A DNA stretch of 29,687 nucleotides from Alistipes sp. (lineage in GTDB: Bacteria > Bacteroidota > Bacteroidia > Bacteroidales > Rikenellaceae), in assembly GCA_017561105.1 (NCBI GenBank), contig JAFZDR010000167.1:1-29687 (forward strand), written 5' to 3'. The notes below the pieces were generated by a model. That model was not told where the DNA came from, searched no databases, and worked only from the letters and a program-made list of their open reading frames with translations. Shown here one piece after another: positions 6,852 through 15,834 of the stretch (its first letter is position 1; each line of letters starts with the position of its first letter). The position numbers were made by a program, and so were the translations under genes.

Positions 6852-9131
6852 TTACTCTTCAATCCACCTCAAAGCATACAATACGCTCAAATAGGCCTCT
6901 CCAAGATCACAAGGGAGGTAGAAGTAGTGGTTTGATGATTCGTAAGCTATCTTCGAATCGTCAGACAATACGGGCAACATATCTTTGATAAGTTGCAACT
7001 CTTGTTCGCAAGCCTTACGCATAGTAGCTTTGTACTCAGCGCGTTTAGCGCTATCTTTCTCTTTCAAATAGAGATTACGGGCCTCGAAGAAACACCCCTG
7101 CACAGCTGATGATTTGAGATGTATAAAGATTGCCTTTGCTCTATTCAACTGCTCCCATACTCGCTTTTTCTCCTCTCCCTTTGCCACCTTATAAGCCTTT
7201 TCAAGCAGGGTTACTCCCTTTTCAAAGCCTGCTGCACACTTCTCCAGCTGCGAACACCACACTTCGATAGGATAAATACTTCTCCATCGATCGTAGTGAT
7301 CATAAGGTATTCCAACCATTGTCGCTCTATAATTGGTTGGGACAACATAAAATATGTTGGAAGGTCCGATATGGTGAGGTCCGTTGTAGATAGAAGATAT
7401 ATTAAAAGGATATTCCGTATAGGTTGACGAACACTCGCGCCAAGCCTCACGCACCAAAGCTCCGACCCTTTCGCCATACTCCTCGCGAGCCAACTTATCG
7501 ACAGCCTCCGAAGCTGTCATCTTGCCGTCAAAAGATTGGAAAAGTTTCAGATTTTCGGTTGGATAACCTCCTAAACTCCAACTCAAAAATACTCCATCCA
7601 CACCCTCCTTAGAGAGGTTTTCAGCGTGTTGTGCCACAATATCAAGCACAGGTATAGATGGAGTAACAGACATCTCCCAAGTGCTATTTACCTGCACCTT
7701 AGCCATACACTTCAATCCCGCATCCTTGGCATAATTCCAATTCCTAACAGCTCTTGATCCGGGACCAACAACAGACATCGAATACTCGTTAATTTTAGAC
7801 TCTACACCTCCACGATTTATCGGCATAGACCACTCACTTACCGACATATAACGGCAACCTTTCGGGAGATTCTCTATTATCTCTTTACACTCATCATCAG
7901 GCCACTTCCAATCCCATACTATAACCTCGGCATCGCGATTAGCTTTGTGGACACCTCGTTCCATTGCCGCATTGACATCCGCCTGTAACTTGGCATACGA
8001 TTTATTAGCGCAATGAGGGCAATTTTTGTAATATTTATAACGCGAAGTACAGGTGGTGAAATTCTCCGATGCAGTGATGGTAAAAATACCTCCCAAACCC
8101 TTAACTTGCGTAAATACACTCTCCAAAGAGCGAGTCAGCCAATTCAAAACCTCAGGATTTGATGGGCAGAAAGATCTCAACCCTTTCATCTCGTAACCAC
8201 CATACTCCTTACGCTCCGGTTTAGATTCAAACCACTCCGGGCTCATACCGCGCGGCTCATTCATATAGAGGAATACCCTGACTCCGTACTTTGCAGCACG
8301 CTCTACTAATCGTTGTAACCCCTCTATACGCTCCGCAGCGCGACTATCACCCGGAAAACCCATATCATCAGGCTCCACCAAAGTACGCAAAACGGTATGA
8401 ATCCATATTCCATTCACACCCACCTCGGCAAGTCGGCGAAACATCTCCTCCGGATAGGTAGTCATATCCTTATCAAGCAAAGCATCACCATAGGTTGCAA
8501 AGTAAGGGTAAACTATCTTTAAGTCAAAGCTATTTCCACCATCTTGTTGCGGAGAAAAAGATCCCTTAACCGTTTCAAATTCGCGCATAAATTCGAAACG
8601 AGACTCCTTCGTAACAAACGGATTTTTACCCAACCCCTTTATCTCCTTGGCTATCTGCTTGGCACGCTCTTGCATAGCCAATGTAGGCTCCTCGTAACGC
8701 AATGGCTCGCAGTAGGGTTTCATTTTACCGAGTTTATCAAAAAGAAAGTCGTCCTCGATAAGATGAAATCTAAGCTCCTCGCGACTCATTCCAAGAAGCT
8801 GCATGATTTGATCATAAGGCAGGAGGTGCCAATTTCGACGAACAATAGTTATATATCCCTGCTTAGTTGCCCACTCCTTCTCTATACTCTGCATTTTAGA
8901 CAATCCCATTGAGGTTGCCAACTCCTCGACATTTTTCACCGAAGTACCGAGAATTTGGGCAATTTTCTCCTTATCCACCACACTCCAATTTCTCCAAACA
9001 AAGGTGTATTGAGGGTGTGGAAAATAGGAAAACTCAATGGCAGGAGTCTTGCCTTTTTCATCGGGCAACGGCTGCGCAAAACCAACTATACTACTCAGTA
9101 ATATAGCGTATAAAATAATAAATTTCTTCAT
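6852..9131 (-). CDS. Secreted glycoside-hydrolase-like protein
   Basis: The 759-residue product has a signal peptide (MKKFIILYAILLSSIVGFAQ) and no lipobox, so it is probably periplasmic. Residues 46-130 hold two related units, WRNWSVVDKEKIAQILGTS and RRNWHLLPYDQIMQLLGMS, a small duplicated helical domain. Residues about 205-560 look like a (beta/alpha)8 barrel, with IWIHT, VFLYMNEPRG, FTITASENFTT and YMSVSEWSM in strand-like order. E356 and E433 are candidate catalytic acids, by inference only. A cysteine cluster (C361, C371, C374 in CPHC) could bind metal. The C-terminal 200 residues are helical. I cannot assign a GH family. It starts 26 bases after nadA ends, which suggests cotranscription without obvious functional logic. 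Confidence 0.6.
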   Translation of the reverse strand: MKKFIILYAILLSSIVGFAQPLPDEKGKTPAIEFSYFPHPQYTFVWRNWSVVDKEKIAQILGTSVKNVEELATSMGLSKMQSIEKEWATKQGYITIVRRNWHLLPYDQIMQLLGMSREELRFHLIEDDFLFDKLGKMKPYCEPLRYEEPTLAMQERAKQIAKEIKGLGKNPFVTKESRFEFMREFETVKGSFSPQQDGGNSFDLKIVYPYFATYGDALLDKDMTTYPEEMFRRLAEVGVNGIWIHTVLRTLVEPDDMGFPGDSRAAERIEGLQRLVERAAKYGVRVFLYMNEPRGMSPEWFESKPERKEYGGYEMKGLRSFCPSNPEVLNWLTRSLESVFTQVKGLGGIFTITASENFTTCTSRYKYYKNCPHCANKSYAKLQADVNAAMERGVHKANRDAEVIVWDWKWPDDECKEIIENLPKGCRYMSVSEWSMPINRGGVESKINEYSMSVVGPGSRAVRNWNYAKDAGLKCMAKVQVNSTWEMSVTPSIPVLDIVAQHAENLSKEGVDGVFLSWSLGGYPTENLKLFQSFDGKMTASEAVDKLAREEYGERVGALVREAWRECSSTYTEYPFNISSIYNGPHHIGPSNIFYVVPTNYRATMVGIPYDHYDRWRSIYPIEVWCSQLEKCAAGFEKGVTLLEKAYKVAKGEEKKRVWEQLNRAKAIFIHLKSSAVQGCFFEARNLYLKEKDSAKRAEYKATMRKACEQELQLIKDMLPVLSDDSKIAYESSNHYFYLPCDLGEAYLSVLYALRWIEE

Positions 9132-9157
9132 TCAGACTATGTCTTAAAATGGGTTTA

Positions 9158-10081
9158 TTATCCCACCTTCACCATTGCTTCTATCGACTTTGAAGCTTTT
9201 AAACGAGTCTCCTCGTCGAGTTCAATTGTTGGCGATTCGTTTTCGAGGCAGGCGATAATGCTGTCGAGTGTTATCATCTTCATATATTCGCACTCGTTGC
9301 AAGCCTTACCCTCAACCGATGGTGCAGGGAGGAACTTTTTAGACGGATATTTCTTCTCCATCTCAGCCAAGATACCCGGTTCGGTAACTACGATAAAGGT
9401 ATCGCACTCGCTCTCTCCGCAATAAGAGAGTATTCCCGCCGTAGATCCGCAATAATCGGCCAATTCGGCAACTTCTCCACGACACTCGGGATGAACAACC
9501 ACCTTCGCCTTCGGATAGGACTTTTTAATCTCTAAAATTCCCTCTTTCGAGAACTTCTCGTGCACATGGCATGCGCCATTCCACATTATCATATTCTGGC
9601 GACCTGTAACCTTCTGGATATATGAGCCGAGATTCTTATCGGGAGCAAAAATAATCGGTTTGTCGGCAGGTATAGACTGCACCACCTGTAGCGCATTCGA
9701 CGATGTGCAGCAGATATCGGTCAGCGCCTTTACGCCAACGGTTGTATTTACATAGGCTACAACCAAAGCATCGGGATATTGAGCCTTAAACTTGGCAAAC
9801 TCCTCCGCCTTGCACGACTCGGCAAGTGAGCATGTAGCCTCAGGGTTTGGAATTAAGACCTTCTTCTCGGGCGAGAGAACTTTTGCGGTTTCGCCCATAA
9901 AGTGAACACCGGCAAAGAGGATAGTCTTCGCCTCGATATCGCGAGCCTTGACCGATAGAGCCAACGAGTCACCCAGAAAGTCGGCAACCTTCTGCACCTC
10001 CGGACGACAATAGTAATGCGCCAGGATCACAACACCCTTCTCACGCTTTAACTCTTCGATTCTTGCAAGTTTGTTTTCCAT
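9158..10081 (-). CDS. nadA: Quinolinate synthase
   Basis: It condenses iminoaspartate with dihydroxyacetone phosphate to quinolinate in de novo NAD synthesis and uses a [4Fe-4S] cluster. The 307-residue length is that of the short NadA type. Probable cluster ligands are C84 (EATCSLAES), C171 (GACHVHEKF) and C264 (ECEYMKM). Substrate-site elements AHYYCRPEVQ (21-30) and HPECRGEV (197-204) are intact. nadB and nadC are not in the window. The 421-base gene-free region lies directly upstream, so its promoter must sit there unless it is read from mrp. Confidence 0.97.
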   Translation of the reverse strand: MENKLARIEELKREKGVVILAHYYCRPEVQKVADFLGDSLALSVKARDIEAKTILFAGVHFMGETAKVLSPEKKVLIPNPEATCSLAESCKAEEFAKFKAQYPDALVVAYVNTTVGVKALTDICCTSSNALQVVQSIPADKPIIFAPDKNLGSYIQKVTGRQNMIMWNGACHVHEKFSKEGILEIKKSYPKAKVVVHPECRGEVAELADYCGSTAGILSYCGESECDTFIVVTEPGILAEMEKKYPSKKFLPAPSVEGKACNECEYMKMITLDSIIACLENESPTIELDEETRLKASKSIEAMVKVG

Positions 10082-10502
10082 AGTTTTTTATTACTGTTTT
10101 AGCTGTTGGCCAGCGGCCATTTGCTTTCAAATTTTTTTATAGGTTTTCGACAGCTGTTAATTGTTATTTTTATACTTTAAATATAATAATTAAATAATTT
10201 TAATAAATGAATAACAACAATAATAGCTGTTGAAAGTGTTGATAAATTTTTTCGGAAAAAAGTTACTAACTATTAGTTTTGAAAAATTTTTAATAATATC
10301 CGCTTAACAGGCTGATAATGATAGTAGGACTACCCTATTTTCAACAAATGTTTACAAGTGGTTTCAACATATAAACACCGATTATTTTAAACAATTATCA
10401 CCATTTTTTCTTTAACAAAAACAGCAACAATTTTTAATAACTCGGCAGTTTGTTTCCCTTCTCAAAAGTTGTTAAGAGTTATCAAAAGTTTTCCACCTCT
10501 TA
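10082..10502. other. AT-rich gene-free region, candidate replication origin
   Basis: This 421-base region holds no credible ORF. About 10147-10225 is extremely AT-rich (ttaaatataataattaaat type), like an unwinding element. DnaA-box-like nonamers occur around it: TTATCAACA on the minus strand (10237-10245), TTATCACCA (10395-10403), TTATCAAAA (10479-10487), TTTTCCACC (10489-10497), and TTATCAACA just inside mrp (10522-10530). Each differs from TTATCCACA at one or two positions. Left of it eight of nine genes run on the minus strand, while to the right orientation is mixed. The alternative is a long regulatory leader for nadA. Confidence 0.35.
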
Positions 10503-11579
10503 TTAACACATTTTTTCCATCTTATCAACAACCTTTCGGGCAATCTGTCGATAGATATCCTCAACATCAGTGAGAGTGTTTGTAGCAGGGTTTCCATTGT
10601 CGCCTGCTTCCATAATGCCTTGAATTATAGGTACTTCGCCCAATAAATCAACACCTACCTCCTCGGCATACTTTGCAGCGCCACCCTTACCGAAGATATA
10701 GTAACGATTGTTTGGCAACTCGGCCGGAGTAAACCACGCCATATTCTCCACAACACCCAAAACAGGGATGTTTACATTCGGATTTCTAAACATCTCTACA
10801 CCGCGAACTACATCAGCCACAGCAACTTGCTGAGGTGTGGATACTATGATTGCTCCACCAATGCGCAATTCGTTAATTATTGACAAATGTATGTCACCTG
10901 TACCCGGGGGCAGATCAATTAGTAAAAAATCTAAATAACCCCACTCTGTTTGGTGTATAAGTTGGCGTAACGCGCTGTTAGCCATGGTTCCACGCCACAA
11001 CAAAGCATCGGTCGGACGGATGAACATAGCTATAGAAATAAGCTTCACACCACCCACCTCGGCTGGTACGATATAATCGCGTCCATCAACCTGTTTTGCA
11101 TCGGGCAGATAACCCTCGCAACCGAACATTTTCGACTGCGACGGACCATAGATATCGGCATCGAGAATACCCACCTTATAACCCTCCTTTACGAGCGCTG
11201 CTGCGAGGTTCGAAGTAACAGTCGATTTACCCACTCCGCCCTTACCCGAAGCGATGGCTACAATGTGTTTAATGTCCGAAATTGTGGAGTGCTGGTGCAT
11301 CTCCTCGATAGCGGCATTCTTTGCTGCACGCTCGGCGCTCTTCTCGCCCTCTTTTACTATTACGGTAACCTTATAGTCGGGATATGCCGAAAGAATGGTC
11401 TGCTCTACCCTGCTCTTAATCTTCAGGGCAAACGGATCCTTCGCCTTGCGGAAGATAAGACCAATAACGACCTTATCCCCCTCAATCTCGGCACCCTCGA
11501 ATATTCCGGCGGTAACAATATCTTGCTCCAACTCGGGGTGGAAAACACCCGACAAGAGCTCTTTTATTCTATTTCTCAT
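10503..11579 (-). CDS. mrp: Mrp/NBP35-family iron-sulfur carrier ATPase
   Basis: The 358-residue cytoplasmic protein has an N-terminal MIP18/DUF59-like domain (1-90) followed by a P-loop ATPase. The deviant Walker A is SGKGGVGKST (111-120), followed by DADIYGPSQ and the Walker B-type LLIDLPPGTGD. Mrp proteins carry and deliver [Fe-S] clusters to apo-proteins. The usual C-terminal CxxC is absent: the corresponding stretch reads ENMAWFTPAELPNNRYYIFG, which I recall as the normal Bacteroidetes form. Its only conspicuous cysteines are one in the ATPase domain and the terminal residue. A hairpin repeat separates it from sppA upstream. Confidence 0.94.
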   Translation of the reverse strand: MRNRIKELLSGVFHPELEQDIVTAGIFEGAEIEGDKVVIGLIFRKAKDPFALKIKSRVEQTILSAYPDYKVTVIVKEGEKSAERAAKNAAIEEMHQHSTISDIKHIVAIASGKGGVGKSTVTSNLAAALVKEGYKVGILDADIYGPSQSKMFGCEGYLPDAKQVDGRDYIVPAEVGGVKLISIAMFIRPTDALLWRGTMANSALRQLIHQTEWGYLDFLLIDLPPGTGDIHLSIINELRIGGAIIVSTPQQVAVADVVRGVEMFRNPNVNIPVLGVVENMAWFTPAELPNNRYYIFGKGGAAKYAEEVGVDLLGEVPIIQGIMEAGDNGNPATNTLTDVEDIYRQIARKVVDKMEKMC

Positions 11580-11584
11580 ATTTT

Positions 11585-11665
11585 TTAGCTATTAGCTATT
11601 AGCCATTGGCCATTAGCTTCTTTAATAATTTTTTAGCTGCAGCTAAAAGCTAATGGCTAATAGCC
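11585..11665. repeat. Dispersed ttagccatt-type hairpin repeat, copy B
   Basis: The left arm (gctattagctattagcc type, about 11587-11618) and right arm (about 11633-11665) are inverted, with the outer 16 bases nearly perfectly paired (one difference) around an AT-rich loop. It fills the sppA-mrp gap, and its right arm supplies the last two codons and the TAG stop of sppA. Confidence 0.65.
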
Positions 11666-13456
11666 CAAACTAAATGCATACGGGCAGTATGCCTGAATAC
11701 CCTCACGAGCAACCTCTCGCTTCAACGAGTTGTAGTATTCTACAGCCTCCATGGTCTCGTTGTCGAGGAAATATGATTTAACCTTCATATTTAAAGACTG
11801 CATAACCTGAGCCATAGGCGAAAGATCCTCCAACACCTCGGTAACGCGGAAATTATCGGCGATACCTGCCTTATCAACAGCTACGGCAATAGCCTCGCGT
11901 AAACCACCGTTTGCATCGGCCAAGCCGAGCGAGACGGCGCGTGTTCCCGACCAAACTCTACCCTGTGCAATATCCAAAACCTTATCCATAGGGAGATTAC
12001 GACCTACCGACACACGCGATGTGAAGGTGTCGTAAACCTTATCTACCGAGCGGATAAATACCTTGCGCTCGGCCTCGGTAAACTTGCGAACACCTATACC
12101 CATAACATTTGTACCGAAATCGGCCGATGAGCCGCTCTTTACAACATCAGTTGATATGCCGAGTCTGTTTTTGAGCATATCCTCACCCTCAAGGAGCATT
12201 CCGAACACTCCGATAGAGCCTGTCAAGGTCAACTTGTCGGCGATAATAGCATCGGCACCTGCCGAGATGTAGTAACCGCCACTTGCAGCATACGAACCCA
12301 TCGAGACGATTACCGGCTTCTCCTTGCGGAGCAACTCAACCTCGCGCCAGATAACATCGCTTGCCAAGGCGCTACCTCCCGGCGAATTTACGCGGAATAC
12401 AACAGCCTTGATACTCTTATCCTCGCGAGCCTTGCGGAGAGTTTCGCTGACATTTACACTATATATATTATCATCCTCGCCTGCGCCGTCGAAAACCTGA
12501 CCCTCGGCATAGACGATACCTACTGCCGGAGCGCCAAACTTAGGAAGAACAGGAGCCAAAGTCATATACTCGCCCAACGAAATGATGTTATATTTGCCAT
12601 CTGCGCCCTTCTCAACGCCATACTCTGCAAACTTTGCATCCATCTCGTCGGCATAGATCAAACCATCAACCAACTTATGCTTCAAGGCATCCTCAGGCTG
12701 AGTAACATCCAACCTATCGGCCATGCTCATAAGCTCTTTTGCGTCGAGGTTACGACTCTCGGCAATGCTACCTACGAGAACACTCCACATATCGTTGACC
12801 AAAGTCTGCATCTGTGCGCGATTTTCAGGCGACATGTTTTTGCGGATATATGGCTCCACTGCACTCTTATATTTACAAGATGTAGGACGGAAAACCTCGG
12901 CATGAAGTCCGAGTTTATCCAAAGCTCCCTTGAAAAAGAGAGAAGGGAAGGCCATACCTACCCACGAGAAGCCTCCCTCAGGGTGGAGATAAATCTTATC
13001 GGCTACGGATGCGAGGTAATAGGCTCCCTGCGAATAAGTTTCGTTATATGCCACAACAAACTTTCCGCTTGTCTTAAAGTCGAGAAGTGCAGCACGAAGC
13101 TCCTCCATCGCTCCTGTAGTTATCGAGCCCATACCTGTAAAGTTGAGGTAGATACCCTTTACGCGCTCGTCGCCCTTTGCCGCCTCGACACTCTGCAACA
13201 CCTTCAACAAATGCGTGTTCTTTGGCATAGTCATGGTGGTGTAGTCGAAACCCGCCATAGGGTTCTTGGTCGGAGCCTCCGAGATATTCTCTGCAAAATC
13301 AATCTTAACAATAGTCTGTGGAGTGATCACCGCCTTGGTGGTTTGACCCATTGTTCCGGCCATACCTACAAATATCATCAGGCACAACACCCACGACAAT
13401 ACCGTACCCACAACCATTGCGAGCAGGGTAGCAAGGAAAATCTTAAAAAACTTCAT
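11657..13456 (-). CDS. sppA: Signal peptide peptidase SppA, 67K type
   Basis: This membrane-anchored serine protease degrades cleaved signal peptides in the periplasm. The 599-residue length is that of the double-domain enzyme. A single N-terminal membrane helix (about 7-33) is followed by the two tandem ClpP-like domains. The catalytic dyad is K197 in CKYKSAVEPY and S392 in SYAASGGYY. RVNSPGG (355-361) and LTGSIGVFG also match the family. The extreme C terminus (residues GY and the stop) lies inside an intergenic repeat, so the tail may have been altered by repeat insertion. A minus-strand TATCTTTG (13496-13503) lies upstream. Confidence 0.96.
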   Translation of the reverse strand: MKFFKIFLATLLAMVVGTVLSWVLCLMIFVGMAGTMGQTTKAVITPQTIVKIDFAENISEAPTKNPMAGFDYTTMTMPKNTHLLKVLQSVEAAKGDERVKGIYLNFTGMGSITTGAMEELRAALLDFKTSGKFVVAYNETYSQGAYYLASVADKIYLHPEGGFSWVGMAFPSLFFKGALDKLGLHAEVFRPTSCKYKSAVEPYIRKNMSPENRAQMQTLVNDMWSVLVGSIAESRNLDAKELMSMADRLDVTQPEDALKHKLVDGLIYADEMDAKFAEYGVEKGADGKYNIISLGEYMTLAPVLPKFGAPAVGIVYAEGQVFDGAGEDDNIYSVNVSETLRKAREDKSIKAVVFRVNSPGGSALASDVIWREVELLRKEKPVIVSMGSYAASGGYYISAGADAIIADKLTLTGSIGVFGMLLEGEDMLKNRLGISTDVVKSGSSADFGTNVMGIGVRKFTEAERKVFIRSVDKVYDTFTSRVSVGRNLPMDKVLDIAQGRVWSGTRAVSLGLADANGGLREAIAVAVDKAGIADNFRVTEVLEDLSPMAQVMQSLNMKVKSYFLDNETMEAVEYYNSLKREVAREGIQAYCPYAFSLGY

Positions 13457-13495
13457 ATCTCTTAACTTTTAAGTTAAAAACAAAATTCCACACTA

Positions 13496-13542
13496 CAAAG
13501 ATAGTAAAAAAATAGAGAATAAATAATTTTATTGTACCTTTA
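13496..13542. promoter_or_regulatory. Divergent -7 boxes for sppA and the aminopeptidase
   Basis: TATCTTTG on the minus strand (13496-13503) is a full TAnnTTTG match 40 bases upstream of the sppA start. TACCTTTA on the plus strand (13535-13542) matches at seven of eight positions 42 bases upstream of the aminopeptidase start. Confidence 0.5.
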
Positions 13543-13583
13543 CGGAAAATAACGAAAGAAAAGATTAAAAACATACAACAATC

Positions 13584-14969
13584 ATGAGAAAATTATTTGT
13601 TACAGCGATGGCCCTTGCCCTTGCAATAGGTGCGGGAGCAAAGGAGAAGGAGGGAGGAATCGACGCCAAGATGATGGAGCAGCTGCGCCGCGGATATACC
13701 GCATCGGCCGAGCAGAAGGCTATCAAAAACGCCCTTGCATCAACCTCTATCGCCACTCTTGCTACCAATAGCGAAAACCTTGCAATGTGCGACACACACT
13801 TCTCGCATAAGGTAAAAACCCAAGGCATAACTGACCAGAAATCGTCGGGTCGTTGCTGGCTCTTCACGGGTTTGAATGTCTTGCGTGCCAAGATGATTGA
13901 CACCCACAAGCTCGCAGGAATGGAGTTCTCGCAGAACTACTGCTCGTTCTACGACCTGCTCGAGAAGTCAAACCTCTTCCTGCAGGCAATTATCGACACC
14001 CGAGCGCTTCCGTTCGATGACCGCAAAGTCGACTGGTTGCTCCGCAATCCTATCAGCGACGGTGGACAGTTTACAGGCGTATCGAACCTCATTATGAAGT
14101 ATGGCGTTGTGCCAAAGGAGGTTATGCCGGAAACATTCCAGAGCAACAACACTCGCAATATGCGCACCATTCTCTCACTCAAGTTGCGTGAGTATGCCCT
14201 TGCTCTCCGCAATGCCAAGAGCGACAAGGCAGCTGCTTCGATGAAGGTGGATCAACTGACCGAGATTTACCGTATTTTGGTGGAGTGTCTGGGCGTTCCG
14301 CCAACCGAGTTCGAGTGGACACATCGCAACCGCCAAGGCGAGGTTGTTTCAACCGATAAGTACACCCCTAAATCATTCTATGACAAGTTTATAGGCGAGG
14401 ATCTCGAGGGCAACTACATTATGGTTATGAATGACCCTTCACGCGAGTATGGCAAGGTTTACGAAATCGAGTACGACCGCCATGTTTACGACGGTGAGAA
14501 TTGGCTCTACATAAATCTCCCGATCGAGCGCATCAAGGAGATGGCTATCGCCTCGATTAAGGATAACACCGCAATGTACTTCTCGTGCGATGTTGGCAAG
14601 TTCTTCAACCGCGAGAAGGGAACTCTCGATTTGGCAAACTTCGACTATGCTTCGTTGTTCCGCACCTCGTTCCCTATGAGCAAGCGCGAGCGTGTGCAGA
14701 CCTACGCAAGTGGCTCGTCGCACGCAATGACTCTTATTGCGGTGGACCTCAACGACGAGGGTAAACCGAGCAAGTGGATGGTTGAGAATAGCTGGGGTGC
14801 AAAGTCGGGTTATAAGGGCAACCTTATTATGACCGACGAGTGGTTCAACGAGTATATGTTCCGCCTTGTTGTGGAGCGCAAATATGTACCTGAGGATATT
14901 CTTAAGATGCTAAATCAGAAGCCGATAATGCTTCCGGCGTGGGATCCGATGTTTGCCCCCGAAGAGTAA
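13584..14969 (+). CDS. pepC: Exported aminopeptidase C (bleomycin hydrolase family, C1B)
   Basis: This papain-fold cysteine aminopeptidase has 461 residues, the usual length plus a leader. The catalytic triad is C91 in SSGRCWLF, H380 in SGSSHAMTL and N402 in VENSWGA. Q85 in the preceding DQKSSG forms the oxyanion hole. The N terminus (MRKLFVTAMALALAIGAGAK) is a signal peptide, so the enzyme should act in the periplasm on peptides, whereas classical PepC and bleomycin hydrolase are cytoplasmic. It is a single-gene unit divergent from sppA and closed by a strong terminator. Confidence 0.94.
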   Translation: MRKLFVTAMALALAIGAGAKEKEGGIDAKMMEQLRRGYTASAEQKAIKNALASTSIATLATNSENLAMCDTHFSHKVKTQGITDQKSSGRCWLFTGLNVLRAKMIDTHKLAGMEFSQNYCSFYDLLEKSNLFLQAIIDTRALPFDDRKVDWLLRNPISDGGQFTGVSNLIMKYGVVPKEVMPETFQSNNTRNMRTILSLKLREYALALRNAKSDKAAASMKVDQLTEIYRILVECLGVPPTEFEWTHRNRQGEVVSTDKYTPKSFYDKFIGEDLEGNYIMVMNDPSREYGKVYEIEYDRHVYDGENWLYINLPIERIKEMAIASIKDNTAMYFSCDVGKFFNREKGTLDLANFDYASLFRTSFPMSKRERVQTYASGSSHAMTLIAVDLNDEGKPSKWMVENSWGAKSGYKGNLIMTDEWFNEYMFRLVVERKYVPEDILKMLNQKPIMLPAWDPMFAPEE

Positions 14970-14970
14970 T

Positions 14971-15001
14971 AGAAAAGACCGCTGTTTCGGCGGTCTTTTC
15001 T
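14971..15001. terminator. Bidirectional terminator between pepC and the hemolysin III gene
   Basis: A perfect 12-base stem (agaaaagaccgc / gcggtcttttct) with a 7-base loop has T-rich ends in both directions. It lies between the convergent genes. Confidence 0.9.
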
Positions 15002-15002
15002 A

Positions 15003-15668
15003 TTAATAGAGATAAAACACAATTCCTATTGCGTGGCATATCATCGCCAAGTTTATCAGCAGATGCCACACCAGATGGTGATACTTAAAACTCTTTTTGG
15101 CGTAGATTGCCGCACCGATGGTGTAGAAGATTCCGCCGGCGGCAATCAGCACAAGAAGTGGGGTAGAGGCGTTGTTCCAAAAGAGCGGGAAGAAGATAAC
15201 AATCATCCAACCCATAATAAGGTAAATCGTAAGGCTGATTGACGGTATCGAGCGACGCGACAACGACTTATAGAAAATACCGAACAAGACCATAACCCAC
15301 TGAATAATAACAATAAGTGTTCCCTGCCAGCCACCAATTACATAGAGCGCAATCGGGGTATAGGAGCCCGCAATGGCGAGGTAGATCATTATGTGGTCGA
15401 GGATGTGGAATACCGCCTTATGCTTCGACTCGGGCTGCATCGAGTGGTAGAGTGTCGAGCATAGGAACATCAAAAAGATGCAGATAACAAAGGTCGAAAC
15501 GCCCGCGCTCGCCAAGATAGGTGCCGCCGTGCCGTGTACAAAGGCCCAAACAGCCGAGAAGGGTAGTGCTAAAAGGGTTAAAACCGCCATTACGCCGTGC
15601 GAAACAGAGTTTGCCACCTCCTCGCCAAATGTTGGAATGTATATCAACTTTTTGAGCTTTTCTTTCAT
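15003..15668 (-). CDS. Hemolysin III / PAQR-family membrane protein
   Basis: The 221-residue protein has seven predicted membrane helices. Conserved PAQR metal-site elements are visible: H24 in NSVSHG, STLYHS (71-76), LDHIMIYLAIAGSYTP with D91 and H92, and H198/H202 in YHHLVWHLL. Bacterial members (YqfA/TrhA type) are linked to membrane fluidity homeostasis; the hemolysin name is historical. Minus-strand TACCTTTG (15688-15695), 20 bases upstream of the start, is a full -7 match. Confidence 0.93.
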   Translation of the reverse strand: MKEKLKKLIYIPTFGEEVANSVSHGVMAVLTLLALPFSAVWAFVHGTAAPILASAGVSTFVICIFLMFLCSTLYHSMQPESKHKAVFHILDHIMIYLAIAGSYTPIALYVIGGWQGTLIVIIQWVMVLFGIFYKSLSRRSIPSISLTIYLIMGWMIVIFFPLFWNNASTPLLVLIAAGGIFYTIGAAIYAKKSFKYHHLVWHLLINLAMICHAIGIVFYLY

Positions 15669-15687
15669 TTTGTCTATTTTTTCGTGG

Positions 15688-15695
15688 CAAAGGTA
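15688..15695 (-). promoter_or_regulatory. -7 box of the hemolysin III gene
   Basis: TACCTTTG on the minus strand is a full match to TAnnTTTG just upstream of the start. No -33 TTTG is seen at the usual spacing. Confidence 0.5.
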
Positions 15696-15780
15696 GTTAA
15701 AAATTTAAATCTATAATGTTGGATTTGGGCAACAAAGTATCGTTTATAGTTTTTGCCTATAGGTGCATCAGAATTTATGA

Positions 15781-15812
15781 TTTGCATAAATGGAAATAAA
15801 GAGATAAATTTG
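15781..15812 (+). promoter_or_regulatory. Promoter of the DUF4405-superoxide reductase operon
   Basis: TTTG (15781-15784) and TAAATTTG (15805-15812) are separated by 20 bases and lie 23 bases upstream of the start codon. This fits the Bacteroidetes housekeeping promoter (TTTG at -33, TAnnTTTG at -7). Confidence 0.7.
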
Positions 15813-15834
15813 CCTAACAAAAGATGTTTAAACG

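Noticed and set aside
12677..13465. 262-codon plus-strand ORF opposite sppA
   Set aside because: It is the shadow of the first part of sppA, which has full catalytic motifs on the minus strand.
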